This document shows, one piece after another, positions 18,592 to 27,346 of a stretch of DNA of 64,000 nt. The position numbers and the translations under genes were made by a program. The first letter of the stretch is position 1; each line of letters starts with the position of its first letter. The stretch is from an uncultured Hungatella sp. (lineage in GTDB: Bacteria; Bacillota; Clostridia; Lachnospirales; Lachnospiraceae): assembly GCA_947066955.1 (NCBI GenBank), contig CAMTAF010000001.1, forward strand, positions 55,575 to 119,574, read 5' to 3'. A model generated the notes under the pieces. The model was not told the DNA's origin. It saw only the letters and a list, made by a program, of their open reading frames with translations, and searched no databases.

Positions 18592-19644
18592 TTATACAGC
18601 TATCTCATATTTTTCCTTTAAATTATTCAGCATACTGTACTTGATCATTCCTTCAAGTTGCATTCTTCCAACTACTATTCCGGGAGCAATCCCCTGAGCT
18701 TTTGCAAACTGAATTACACCTCTCTCTGAATAATCTCTATCCTTTCTGAAGGCTTCGAAATCTTCAGCTGTGATCAGTGTATCACCAGACCATTTATCAG
18801 CAGCTTTCTCATCGTCTTCAGATGTTCCGTTTGGCTGTCCTACATGACCCAGCGCAATATGCGCCAATTCATGGAATAAGCTGAACCAGAACTTATCCGC
18901 ATCCTTTCCTCTTGCAGTAAGCCCTACAACAATCTTGTTTCCATCCATAAAGGATGCCCCTTGAAGGAAGGATCCCTTCAAATGAGGAAGAAACACCAGT
19001 GCTATGCCACAGTCCGCCAAGCATTTTTTTATCTGCGGGCAAAAGTCCTTCGGCTTAAGCACTGTCATTTTACGTATCTCAGGCATTGCCGCAATCAGAC
19101 CTTTAATATTGATCGGAGCTGTTTGGATATCACGTGCCTTGATCTTTGCTTCCTGAGCCCACGCCATCAGCGCAAGATCACTCTTTTCTGTGATTGCAAG
19201 TCTTCTGCATGCGATTCTTGTAATCTGATCACTTCCAAGAAGTGAAAGTTCCACAACTTCAAAATACTTCCTGAGATAAACAACTTTTTCCTTCGCATCT
19301 CTGGTTTCCGGAACCCATCCGAATTTTGCCATTTCGCTGTATGGAAATTGTTTCGCCATTTCGGCATCAGCATCCATAGCATTTTCAGCCTCTGCCTTAA
19401 TGACTTTCTCCCTATAGATTGCCTCAAGATTATTCCAGAACTTAGCCGGAACGCCAAGCACCATTTCCAATCTGACCGCAGTCTCAGGAGTAAGCTGCAC
19501 ATCGCCATTGATGAGCTTGCTGATATGCTTCTCTGACATATCCATCCTGGCTGCAAACTCCTTCTGGCTCATGCCTCTGTCATTTAACTGTTCTTTAATT
19601 GTCGCCCCAGGTGGCGTTGCAATATAACTGCGACTTCTCACCAT
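18592..19644 (-). CDS. HigA-type antitoxin with HTH plus ImmA/IrrE metallopeptidase domain
   Basis: PPGATIKEQLNDRGMSQKEFAARMDMSEKHISKLINGDVQLTPETAVRLEMVLGVPAKFWNNLE and FHELAHIALGH. Confidence 0.88.
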   Translation of the reverse strand: MVRSRSYIATPPGATIKEQLNDRGMSQKEFAARMDMSEKHISKLINGDVQLTPETAVRLEMVLGVPAKFWNNLEAIYREKVIKAEAENAMDADAEMAKQFPYSEMAKFGWVPETRDAKEKVVYLRKYFEVVELSLLGSDQITRIACRRLAITEKSDLALMAWAQEAKIKARDIQTAPINIKGLIAAMPEIRKMTVLKPKDFCPQIKKCLADCGIALVFLPHLKGSFLQGASFMDGNKIVVGLTARGKDADKFWFSLFHELAHIALGHVGQPNGTSEDDEKAADKWSGDTLITAEDFEAFRKDRDYSERGVIQFAKAQGIAPGIVVGRMQLEGMIKYSMLNNLKEKYEIAV

Positions 19645-19676
19645 AGTGCTACCTCCTTGACTTGTCATCTTGACCT

Positions 19677-19973
19677 CTAATGATAATCGACTATTTCCAA
19701 AATGTTTGCTATTTGGATCTCGTCGCCATTCTTCTCGAATACCAATCTGTACGGATGAACCAAATCCACCGCGTATTGCCCTTTTCTATTCTGCGTAAGT
19801 GGATGACATCGTCCGATATGGAACTGTATCATCATCTCAACAGTATCTGCTGCACCAATTTCATCTATACGCTGATGTATTTTTTCGGCCATTTCTCGAC
19901 CGTAGGTTCTCTCTGCAGTTTTGGCATCCGTACAAACCTTTTTGATTTTGTTGTTCTTGTACGTGATATCCAA
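19677..19973 (-). CDS. HigB/RelE-like toxin
   Basis: small ORF upstream of the HigA-like gene: GRCHPLTQNRKGQYAVDLVHPYRLVFEKNGDEIQIANILEIVDYH. Confidence 0.85.
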   Translation of the reverse strand: MDITYKNNKIKKVCTDAKTAERTYGREMAEKIHQRIDEIGAADTVEMMIQFHIGRCHPLTQNRKGQYAVDLVHPYRLVFEKNGDEIQIANILEIVDYH

Positions 19974-19993
19974 ACCATCACCTCTCTTTCGGA

Positions 19994-20067
19994 TTTACCT
20001 TTGAGGTAAATTTATGATAGCACAGATATCTTAATCAGTCAAGATGTCTGTTTACCTCAGAGGTAAA
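19994..20067 (-). promoter_or_regulatory. HigBA promoter flanked by two identical-arm palindromic operators
   Basis: TTTACCT-TTG-AGGTAAA (19994-20010) and TTTACCT-CAG-AGGTAAA (20051-20067); between them on minus strand TTGACT-N17-TATCAT (20042-20037 / 20019-20014). Confidence 0.85.
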
Positions 20068-20166
20068 TTCTCTTTAGTTCGAATTTCACTTTTCATTTCG
20101 CGATTTTGCACGCGTGACCCCCGCGCCGTTCCCTGGGAGCCTTACGTATAGAGATTTCACCACCCC

Positions 20167-21138
20167 CTACCCGCGGCGGTTCCCCCAGTAGTCCCCTCTC
20201 TTCGCGTGTATGTGTGAGTGACACGACTTGCACAGCGCGATCAGATTACTACGATCGTGCGTGCCACCTTCACTCAACGGTTTCTTGTGGTGTATCTCTT
20301 CTGTCGGCACTATGATCCCACGATCAAAACACAGCTCACAGAACGGATGCTCTGCAGCATACTTGTCGCGGATCCTCTTCCATGCACGGCCATATCTTTT
20401 CTTCGTGGCTTTATCCCTGCCGTACTTCTCATAATTACTGTTTGGAAAATAATCTCCTAAAACTTCTCCCCATTTTTTTATTGCATTTTTTTGATCTTTA
20501 TTAGAGGTTTCTAAAGCAGTTGCCTCTGACGCTTTATCATAAGCATTTTTTAAGGCTTCACTTATTTTTACCTTTTCACTATAGCTAAAGGTATTCAAAT
20601 CCCCTTGAATCCCCTTTGGATCATTTACACTATAATATATCGCCGAAGATAAGTAGTTTAACGTATTTCTAAACTGTAGATCAATCCACCACTTTTCAGG
20701 CGTAATCATATTTTCATATCGTTGAAGGATCATACATTCCAGCATATATGATCCTACTGTATATGTAATGCGCCTATTATTCCAGTATTTAACAAGTCTA
20801 ATAAGTGCTAACAAATTTCCATTATGCTCTTGATTGATTGTTGTTATCCTTTGATTATCAATTCGAGGATCAGTTTTTTTCCAATTTCCTTTTCCATCCG
20901 GAATTAAATAGAAATCGCCTTTGCAGTAGAAACATGGAACAATGTCAAAATTCCAATCATAAGACTTAAGTTTCTATGTTGCTGCCTCATGATTCTTATG
21001 CATCTCTGCTTTTCTATAGTCATTAAGATCTGAAAGCAAATTATCTCTACTCTTTCTTGCCGTCTGCGTTTGAGTCTTATCTAAATTTACAGTATCATTC
21101 ATAAACTCTGTAAATACTCCATTTACTGTTATCGCCAC
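20167..21138 (-). pseudogene. CD-NTase (SMODS/CBASS-like nucleotidyltransferase) relic fused in frame to a phage HNH endonuclease
   Basis: GTG 21138: VAITVNGVFTEFMNDTVNLDKTQTQTARKSRDNLLSDLNDYRKAEMHKNHEAAT*KLKSYDWNFDIVPCFYCKGDFYLIPDGKGNWKKTDPRIDNQRITTINQEHNGNLLALIRLVKYWNNRR...; HNH part YEKYGRDKATKKRYGRAWKRIRDKYAAEHPFCELCFDRGIIVPTEEIHHKKPLSEGGTHDRSNLIALCKSCHSHIH. Confidence 0.75.
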
Positions 21139-21612
21139 AATTATCCTCCTCAAAATTTATGTATATAAGACATTCTTCTAATATCTGCTTATTCATGCAC
21201 AACGCCTTTTCAGTTCTTCTACCTCATTTAAAAATGACTTTTGTTAGTATGTAAAAAGCAATGGTATTATACCACATGATTTCAGATCCATAAAGCATAA
21301 TAAGAGGGTATGCCAATAGCTACCTATACATTCCTCGAAAATCGGCTCCGCACATGCGGTATCTCATATTGGCACAAGGCACTGTTTTTCTGATTTCCTT
21401 CAAATGTCAATACTGTCAACTCAACATCCCATTTATCAATCCTGTCTCCACAACACCCCCAATATCTATCCCGTCCGCTCAACTCTCCGCCGCTTTTTAC
21501 AGTAGACCAGTTTCCACAGAATGATTAAACGTAAAAGATATGGAAACCGGAACCGTTGTCCAAACAGTCCCAACTCCCGGAAATCCCTTGTTTTCTACAC
21601 TTTTTCAGTTCG

Positions 21613-23052
21613 TTATTTCTCAGCCCGTGACATCAATACCACGCACTCCACATGAACCGTAGCAAAGAACATATCACAGCACCGAACCTTCTTCACCTCA
21701 TACCCCCTGTCGCACAGAACTCTCACATCTCTGGCCAAGGTAGCCGAGTCGCAGCTGACATACACCACCCTCTCCGGCCCCATCTCCACGATGGTATCCA
21801 AACACTTCTCATCGCACCCCTTCCTGGGCGGGTCCACCACGATCACATCCGCATAGATCCGGTTTTTCTCATACTGCTCAGGCAGCACCTCCTCTGCCCT
21901 GCCCACAAAAAACTCCACATTCTCTATCCCATTAATCTCCGCGTTCCTCCTGGCGTCATCGATAGCCTGGGGAACGATCTCAACCCCAAACACTTTCCTG
22001 GCCTTCTGCGCCAGAAACAGCGAGATGGTCCCGATGCCGCAGTACAGATCCCACACCACCTCGTTCCCCGTGAGCCCCGCGTATTCCAGGGCCGTGCTGT
22101 ACAGCTTCTCCGTCTGGGCCGGGTTCACCTGATAGAAGGACAGAGGGGATATCTGGTACTTTACATTGCCGATAAAATCTGTGATATACCCAGGCCCAAA
22201 CACAGGGATAATCTCCTTCCCCATGATCACATTGGTCCGCTCTGTGTTGACGCTTAAAGAAATGCTTGTCATCCCCTCGATTTTTCTCAAGCTCTCCACC
22301 AGCTCCTCCTGGCGGGGCAGAGCGTGTCCGTTTATCACCAGGCACACCATCAGCTCCCCCGTGGCAAACCCCTTGCGGATCAGCGCGTGGCGCACCAGTC
22401 CTCTGTGCTGTGCCTCATCATAGGGCTGGATATGGAACCTGTCCATAAAATCCCTGATTGTTCTTAAGATTTCCCGGTTCTCCTCCACCCCCAAAAGACA
22501 GTCCTCCTGAGGGATAATCACATGGGTGCGCCCTGCGTAAAATCCTGTCACCACATTTCCCTCTTTGTCCACGCCGAATGGAAACTGAGCTTTATTGCGG
22601 TATCTCCAGGGGTCTTCCATGCCCATGATCGGAAGAAAAACCGCCCGGGCCTGCGCCTCTTCTCCGGCCGCCGTCTCTGCCCCTGACTGCGCCTCTTCCC
22701 CCTCCGCTCTCCAAAGCCCCTCCAGCCTGCCGATCCGCACAAGGTTATTGTACACCTTGTTCTCCTTGAATTTCAGCTGCTCCTCATAGCTCATGGCCTG
22801 GAGCTGGCATCCGCCGCACTGGCGGGCCACAGGGCAGAGGGGTTCTGTCCTTGCCGGGGAGGGTTCCAAAACCTTCTCAAGCCTGGCGAACCCGTAAGAC
22901 TTTTTCGTCTTCATGACCCGGGCTTCCACCTTGTCCCCGATGACGGCATCCTTGATAAACCAGATGTAGCCGTCACTTTTTCCGATGCCTGCCCCGTCGT
23001 CGCTCATATCCTCTATAGTCACCTGAAAAATGTCGTTTTTCTTCCAATCCAT
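21613..23052 (-). CDS. rlmD: 23S rRNA (uracil-5-)-methyltransferase, RlmD/TrmA family
   Basis: TRAM domain start; CPVARQCGGCQLQAMSYEEQLKFKENKV; VWDLYCGIGTISLFLAQ; DVIVVDPPRKGCD; YVSCDSATLARD. Confidence 0.93.
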   Translation of the reverse strand: MDWKKNDIFQVTIEDMSDDGAGIGKSDGYIWFIKDAVIGDKVEARVMKTKKSYGFARLEKVLEPSPARTEPLCPVARQCGGCQLQAMSYEEQLKFKENKVYNNLVRIGRLEGLWRAEGEEAQSGAETAAGEEAQARAVFLPIMGMEDPWRYRNKAQFPFGVDKEGNVVTGFYAGRTHVIIPQEDCLLGVEENREILRTIRDFMDRFHIQPYDEAQHRGLVRHALIRKGFATGELMVCLVINGHALPRQEELVESLRKIEGMTSISLSVNTERTNVIMGKEIIPVFGPGYITDFIGNVKYQISPLSFYQVNPAQTEKLYSTALEYAGLTGNEVVWDLYCGIGTISLFLAQKARKVFGVEIVPQAIDDARRNAEINGIENVEFFVGRAEEVLPEQYEKNRIYADVIVVDPPRKGCDEKCLDTIVEMGPERVVYVSCDSATLARDVRVLCDRGYEVKKVRCCDMFFATVHVECVVLMSRAEK

Positions 23053-23436
23053 CTCTGATCTCTCCTCACGCCATTATAGATCTCGCTTCTCTTTACGCCC
23101 CCGGAAACAGGCTGCCTCCGTGTTTTCCGGCCTCTGGTATCATTCTATTTGTTTTCCCCACTGAGCGCAAGAAATTCTTTCAACCTTTCTTAAGAATTAA
23201 TTCCAGAATTTTACACTTCCTTTATGGAATACACAAACTCTATTCACAATTACCTGTTATTATATAACCATGATATCGATAAGATATGAAATGGCCCGGG
23301 GAAGACGGACAGGCTCCTTTCCCCAAGGCTAACCCCATACAATGAGGCAGGCGGCAACAAGCGCGCAACCGCTGTCAGCCTCGACAAACAATTCAAGCGG
23401 CCCTCCTGCTTTTTACATAGATTCAGCAATACAACA

Positions 23437-23493
23437 AAAGAGGAGTCCTGGAAAAAGTGATGTATTTCGTCTCTTTTTCCAGGACTCCTCTTT
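23437..23493. repeat. perfect 21-bp inverted repeat (hairpin/terminator-like)
   Basis: AAAGAGGAGTCCTGGAAAAAG (23437-23457) / CTTTTTCCAGGACTCCTCTTT (23473-23493), 15-nt loop. Confidence 0.85.
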
Positions 23494-23551
23494 GCCGTTA
23501 TTGCCGCGGCAGCAAATAGGGAATCCGCCCTCCGGCGGATGGGCCGCGCTC

Positions 23552-24499
23552 TTAAGTCTCCACGGTCTTCCTTATATTGGTCTCCAGATGGCGGTTGTAT
23601 CCGGCCCATGCCTGATTCTCATTGATGCCTCTGAGAGCCTCGATCATGGTTTCCAGCTTTGCGTCTGCATTGTCCGCGAAGTTTAAGGCAAGGGCCTCCA
23701 GGATGGCAGGCTTCTTGGGTGAGCCGTACTCCAGCTCGCCGTGATGGGCCAGGATGCAGTGCTTCAGCTCCAGCTCCAGCTTGGGCGGGAAGTCCGGGAT
23801 CCCGCGGATCTTCTCTGACAGCATCTCCGTGCCGATCATGATATGGCCCAGGAGCTGCCCCTCGTCCGTATAATCATTCTCCGGAAATCTGGACAGCTCC
23901 TTCAGTTTCCCGATATCGTGAAACATGGCAGCGGCCAGCAGCAGATCCCTGTTCAGCTCCTGATAATAGCCGGCAAAATAATCGCACAGCTTCACCACTC
24001 CCAGAGTGTGCTCAAGAAGCCCGCCTACAAAGCCGTGGTGGACGCTCTTGGCCGCGCTGTGGAACTGAAATGCCCTGGCGAACTCCGGGTCTTCTATGAA
24101 AAATTCGGATGCCAGTTTGTTCAGGTACGGATTTTTTATGGATCTGGCATACTGGACCAGCTCCTGATACATCTTGCCCATATCTTTGGAGGACACAGGC
24201 AGGTAGTCGGCCTCCACATACTCGCCCTCCTCTGCCCGGCGGATCCTCTTTACATTCAGCTGGTTGGAGCCCTGGAACACCGTCACATCCGCATCCACCC
24301 GCACATAGTCCATAACTTCAAAGCTGCCTATGCCCGGCGATCCCAAGTCCCAGATCTTGGAGTCAATGGTCCCCGTCTTGTCCTGCAGCAACAGATTGCC
24401 GTATTCCTTTCCTGATTTGGTCAGCGCGATCTGCTTGTTCTTGCACAGATACACCTCCGATATGCGCATCCCTTCTCTCAGGGTGTCAATATACTTCAT
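23552..24499 (-). CDS. 3'-5' exoribonuclease YhaM-like (OB fold + HD)
   Basis: LLLQDKTGTIDSKIWDLG ... AAMFHDIGKLKEL ... HCILAHHGELEYGSPKKPAILEALALNFADNADAK. Confidence 0.9.
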   Translation of the reverse strand: MKYIDTLREGMRISEVYLCKNKQIALTKSGKEYGNLLLQDKTGTIDSKIWDLGSPGIGSFEVMDYVRVDADVTVFQGSNQLNVKRIRRAEEGEYVEADYLPVSSKDMGKMYQELVQYARSIKNPYLNKLASEFFIEDPEFARAFQFHSAAKSVHHGFVGGLLEHTLGVVKLCDYFAGYYQELNRDLLLAAAMFHDIGKLKELSRFPENDYTDEGQLLGHIMIGTEMLSEKIRGIPDFPPKLELELKHCILAHHGELEYGSPKKPAILEALALNFADNADAKLETMIEALRGINENQAWAGYNRHLETNIRKTVET

Positions 24500-24586
24500 C
24501 GCCTCTCCCTTCTTAAACTCTCCCGCGCCCCATATGGACGCTCCTCTACACAACAGCGCGCCGTCCCGTGTGCACAAACGGGCCTC

Positions 24587-25996
24587 TCACCTGGCCCCCA
24601 CGGTCACCTGGTATTCTAATTCTTTATACTCCTCAACGGCTTTTCTCTGAACCGCTACAGTCACCACCGCGCCGGGATTCATTGTTTCCACCTGGCTCTG
24701 ATAATCTTTTATTGTTAAAATATCTTCGTCATTTATCCGGATAATAATATCTCCGTTCTGTATACCGGCATTATATGCCGGGCTGTCAGGCACGCATTCC
24801 CCCACATAGACTCCCTGAGGAATTCCCTGTTCTGCCATAGAATCGGTGACCTCCTGGCCGTATATCCCCATGTAAGGCGCCGCGTAACCGTTGAACATCC
24901 GCTCCAGCACGGATTTATAATCCGATATGGCCATTGCCACCGTAATCCCTGTCTGGCCTTCCTCATAGATGTCAGCTACCCATCCAATGACCTCCCCGGC
25001 CATGTTCAGCAAAAAAGTCCCCGACTTGGCGTCGCTTCTCACATCCGCATACAGGAACCGGGAAACCCCGTCAGCCACCTGTACATTGCGGGCAACGTAG
25101 GAAATGCTCCCATAAGCGCTGGAGTGGACCAGCCCCGCAGGGGCCCCGAGGGCAGCCACCAGGTCGCCTTGCTTCACACTGTAGGAATTGCCCAGCTGGA
25201 GCACGGATATGTTCATAAGGGTAGTTTCATCTAACTGCCCCACATCCACGCCTACAACGGCCACCCCGGATATGGTGTCGGTTCCCTTAATCACGCCGTC
25301 TGCCTGGGTACTGTCCTCAAATGTCACTTTTATGGAATCCGCGTTCTCTACAGCCTCATCCGGCGTCAGGATCAGCAGCTCCTGTCCCGTTGAGGCGATA
25401 ACTGCCCCTGCGTAGAGACCTGCCGTCTCCACGGGATTGTCAAACCAGTCTGTCTCCTGCTTAAGGGAATGAACCTCCACAATCCCTTTATCTGCCTCCC
25501 GAACCAGGCTGCGGAGGCCCCCGTAAAGGTCGTCTAAATCCTGGGCAGAGTAGGCGCGGGTCTCCAGCACCGACTCTATAACCTCCTCGATAGGCGCGGT
25601 TTCTTCTTCTGTCTCGGTTTCCGGTTCTGTTTCTGTCCCGGTCCCGCTCTCTTCCGGGCTGCTCTCTGTCTCCTCCGCCTGTCCCTCCCCGCCGGGAAGG
25701 CTTTCCTCCTGAACCGTCATAGTCTCCTCTGCTCCGGAAGAGGACTCCGGCTCATCTTTGGGAATTGTAACAGGGACTGTACCCTTCTCGGGCTGTTCAA
25801 CCAGATATTTTTCCGCCAGCGGCCTCACCACTGCGAAACTGGCCCCTGCGGCCGCTCCCCCCAGAGCCGCAATAAAAACAAAGGCAGCCATCCTTTTTAT
25901 CAGCTGCCGTTTTGTTAACGGCGGTCTCACGATCTTTTCCCGTATAAACGGGCGCTTTTCACTGGGTTCCTGCCCGGGACCATTGATATCCGGCAT
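24587..25996 (-). CDS. HtrA/S1C-like membrane-anchored PDZ protein, probable pseudo-protease
   Basis: N-terminal TM, Glu/Ser/Thr-rich linker, trypsin-like fold remnants, C-terminal PDZ (GVYVGECVPDSPAYNAGIQNGDIIIRINDEDI). Confidence 0.8.
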   Translation of the reverse strand: MPDINGPGQEPSEKRPFIREKIVRPPLTKRQLIKRMAAFVFIAALGGAAAGASFAVVRPLAEKYLVEQPEKGTVPVTIPKDEPESSSGAEETMTVQEESLPGGEGQAEETESSPEESGTGTETEPETETEEETAPIEEVIESVLETRAYSAQDLDDLYGGLRSLVREADKGIVEVHSLKQETDWFDNPVETAGLYAGAVIASTGQELLILTPDEAVENADSIKVTFEDSTQADGVIKGTDTISGVAVVGVDVGQLDETTLMNISVLQLGNSYSVKQGDLVAALGAPAGLVHSSAYGSISYVARNVQVADGVSRFLYADVRSDAKSGTFLLNMAGEVIGWVADIYEEGQTGITVAMAISDYKSVLERMFNGYAAPYMGIYGQEVTDSMAEQGIPQGVYVGECVPDSPAYNAGIQNGDIIIRINDEDILTIKDYQSQVETMNPGAVVTVAVQRKAVEEYKELEYQVTVGAR

Positions 25997-26026
25997 ACCT
26001 TTCCTCCTCTCCTGGGCCTGCGCCTC

Positions 26027-26902
26027 CTAAAAATTCATTGAGAGCACCCTGTCCGCTGCCTCGGCAAAACCATCCTCCTCATTGCCGGCCACAATCTCCC
26101 TGGCCAGCCCCTTGATGGTCTCCTGGGCATTAGACGGGGCAAAAGAGACTGGAAAGATCTGAAACATGGACAGATCGTTCATGCCGTCTCCCACCACCGC
26201 TACCTCTTCTCTGGAAATCCCCTTCAGGCGGATTACTTTGTCCAGAATATAGCCCTTCTGGGCCTCCTGGTCCGTAACCTCCACGTTGTCGTCAAAGGAG
26301 GATAGGTATGAAATCCCCTCTATGTCTTTGAGCCGTTCTTTCGCGCCGGCGACCCTGTACGCCTCCTCCGGGCTTCTGACAAAGGCCTCCACTTTCATAA
26401 TCTCCATATCGCGCCGGAGAAATTCGTCAAAATCCTCCACCTTTTTCAGCTGGTTGCAGGGCAGGTAGGCGTACTTGCCGCTGTCTCCGAAGTCCTCCTT
26501 TTCCCGGCCAAACCGGATTCCGCTTCTGTATATAAACGCGTCCCTGACAGCATCAGGGCTGTCTCCTGTATAAAATCCGTCTGTGGCAAAGATCATATGG
26601 GGGATTCCGGCATCCATGAAAATCTTTACAATCTCTTTCACAAGGGTCTTTTTCAGGTAACAGCTCATAAGCAGCTTTCCCTGGCTGTCCACATACTGGG
26701 ATCCGTTTCCCAGAATCGCCTCGCACTTGAGACCGTATCTGCCAATGATGGAATATACTCCCTGGTAATCTCTCCCCGAAGCGATCACAAATTCTATGTG
26801 GTTTTCTACAAGACGGCGGATCGCCTCCAGATTCTTCTCAGACACCTCCGCCTTTTTGTCCAAAAGTGTTCCATCCATATCAGTAACTACCATCCGGATC
26901 AT
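26027..26902 (-). CDS. Cof-type HAD-IIB family hydrolase
   Basis: MIRMVVTDMDGTLLDKKAEVSEKNLEAI ... VGDGMNDLSMF. Confidence 0.92.
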   Translation of the reverse strand: MIRMVVTDMDGTLLDKKAEVSEKNLEAIRRLVENHIEFVIASGRDYQGVYSIIGRYGLKCEAILGNGSQYVDSQGKLLMSCYLKKTLVKEIVKIFMDAGIPHMIFATDGFYTGDSPDAVRDAFIYRSGIRFGREKEDFGDSGKYAYLPCNQLKKVEDFDEFLRRDMEIMKVEAFVRSPEEAYRVAGAKERLKDIEGISYLSSFDDNVEVTDQEAQKGYILDKVIRLKGISREEVAVVGDGMNDLSMFQIFPVSFAPSNAQETIKGLAREIVAGNEEDGFAEAADRVLSMNF

Positions 26903-26911
26903 GATTCTATG

Positions 26912-27005
26912 TTCCTCCTTTGTCCGTATATGGGCACACAGCGCGAAGCGCCGCCTGCCAGGTCGTGGGAAGGCATCCTGAAAATGCTGCGCATTTGCCT
27001 TCCTC
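26912..27005 (-). repeat. short hairpin repeat, copy B (88-nt unit)
   Basis: Direct repeats TTCCTC at 26912-26917 and 27000-27005; shares AGGCAAATGCGCAGCATTTTCAGGATGCCTTCC with copy A. Confidence 0.75.
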
Positions 27006-27080
27006 AAAGGAAATTTTAACATGACTGAGGGAGAATGGCAATGATTTTACGGTGTTTTTCGACATTCATCCGGCAAACCT

Positions 27081-27220
27081 CGTAACAGTTCAGATAACCC
27101 TTGAACTGTTACGGCATACGGCCATTTAGAATCGCCTGCGGCGATGGGCCGTATGCCCGCGACCACTACGTTTTCTTACGGTCAGCGCGGTGAACGCGCA
27201 GACCTATCTGAACTATTACT
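27081..27220. repeat. intergenic cluster of stem-loops
   Basis: CGTAACAGTTCA/TGAACTGTTACG (27081-27092/27102-27113), GCATACGGCC/GGCCGTATGC (27114-27123/27147-27156) enclosing ATCGCC-TGC-GGCGAT. Confidence 0.7.
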
Positions 27221-27346
27221 AAACCTCCTCTCAGGGCCCGCGCGCTGCTTTCGCGGCAAACTTCCGCTGCGGGGGCCTGCTCATAAAAGCAAGCAGCCCC
27301 GGCTGCTGATGCCATGCCTGGGGCTGCTGTTTTTATGCTGATAAAA

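Noticed and set aside
21310-21374. TGCCAATA/TATTGGCA inverted repeat with an internal CCGCA/TGCGG stem, considered as a group II intron end or ncRNA
   Set aside because: Stems are short and no domain V/ORF signature could be recognised; too weak to call without a covariance search.
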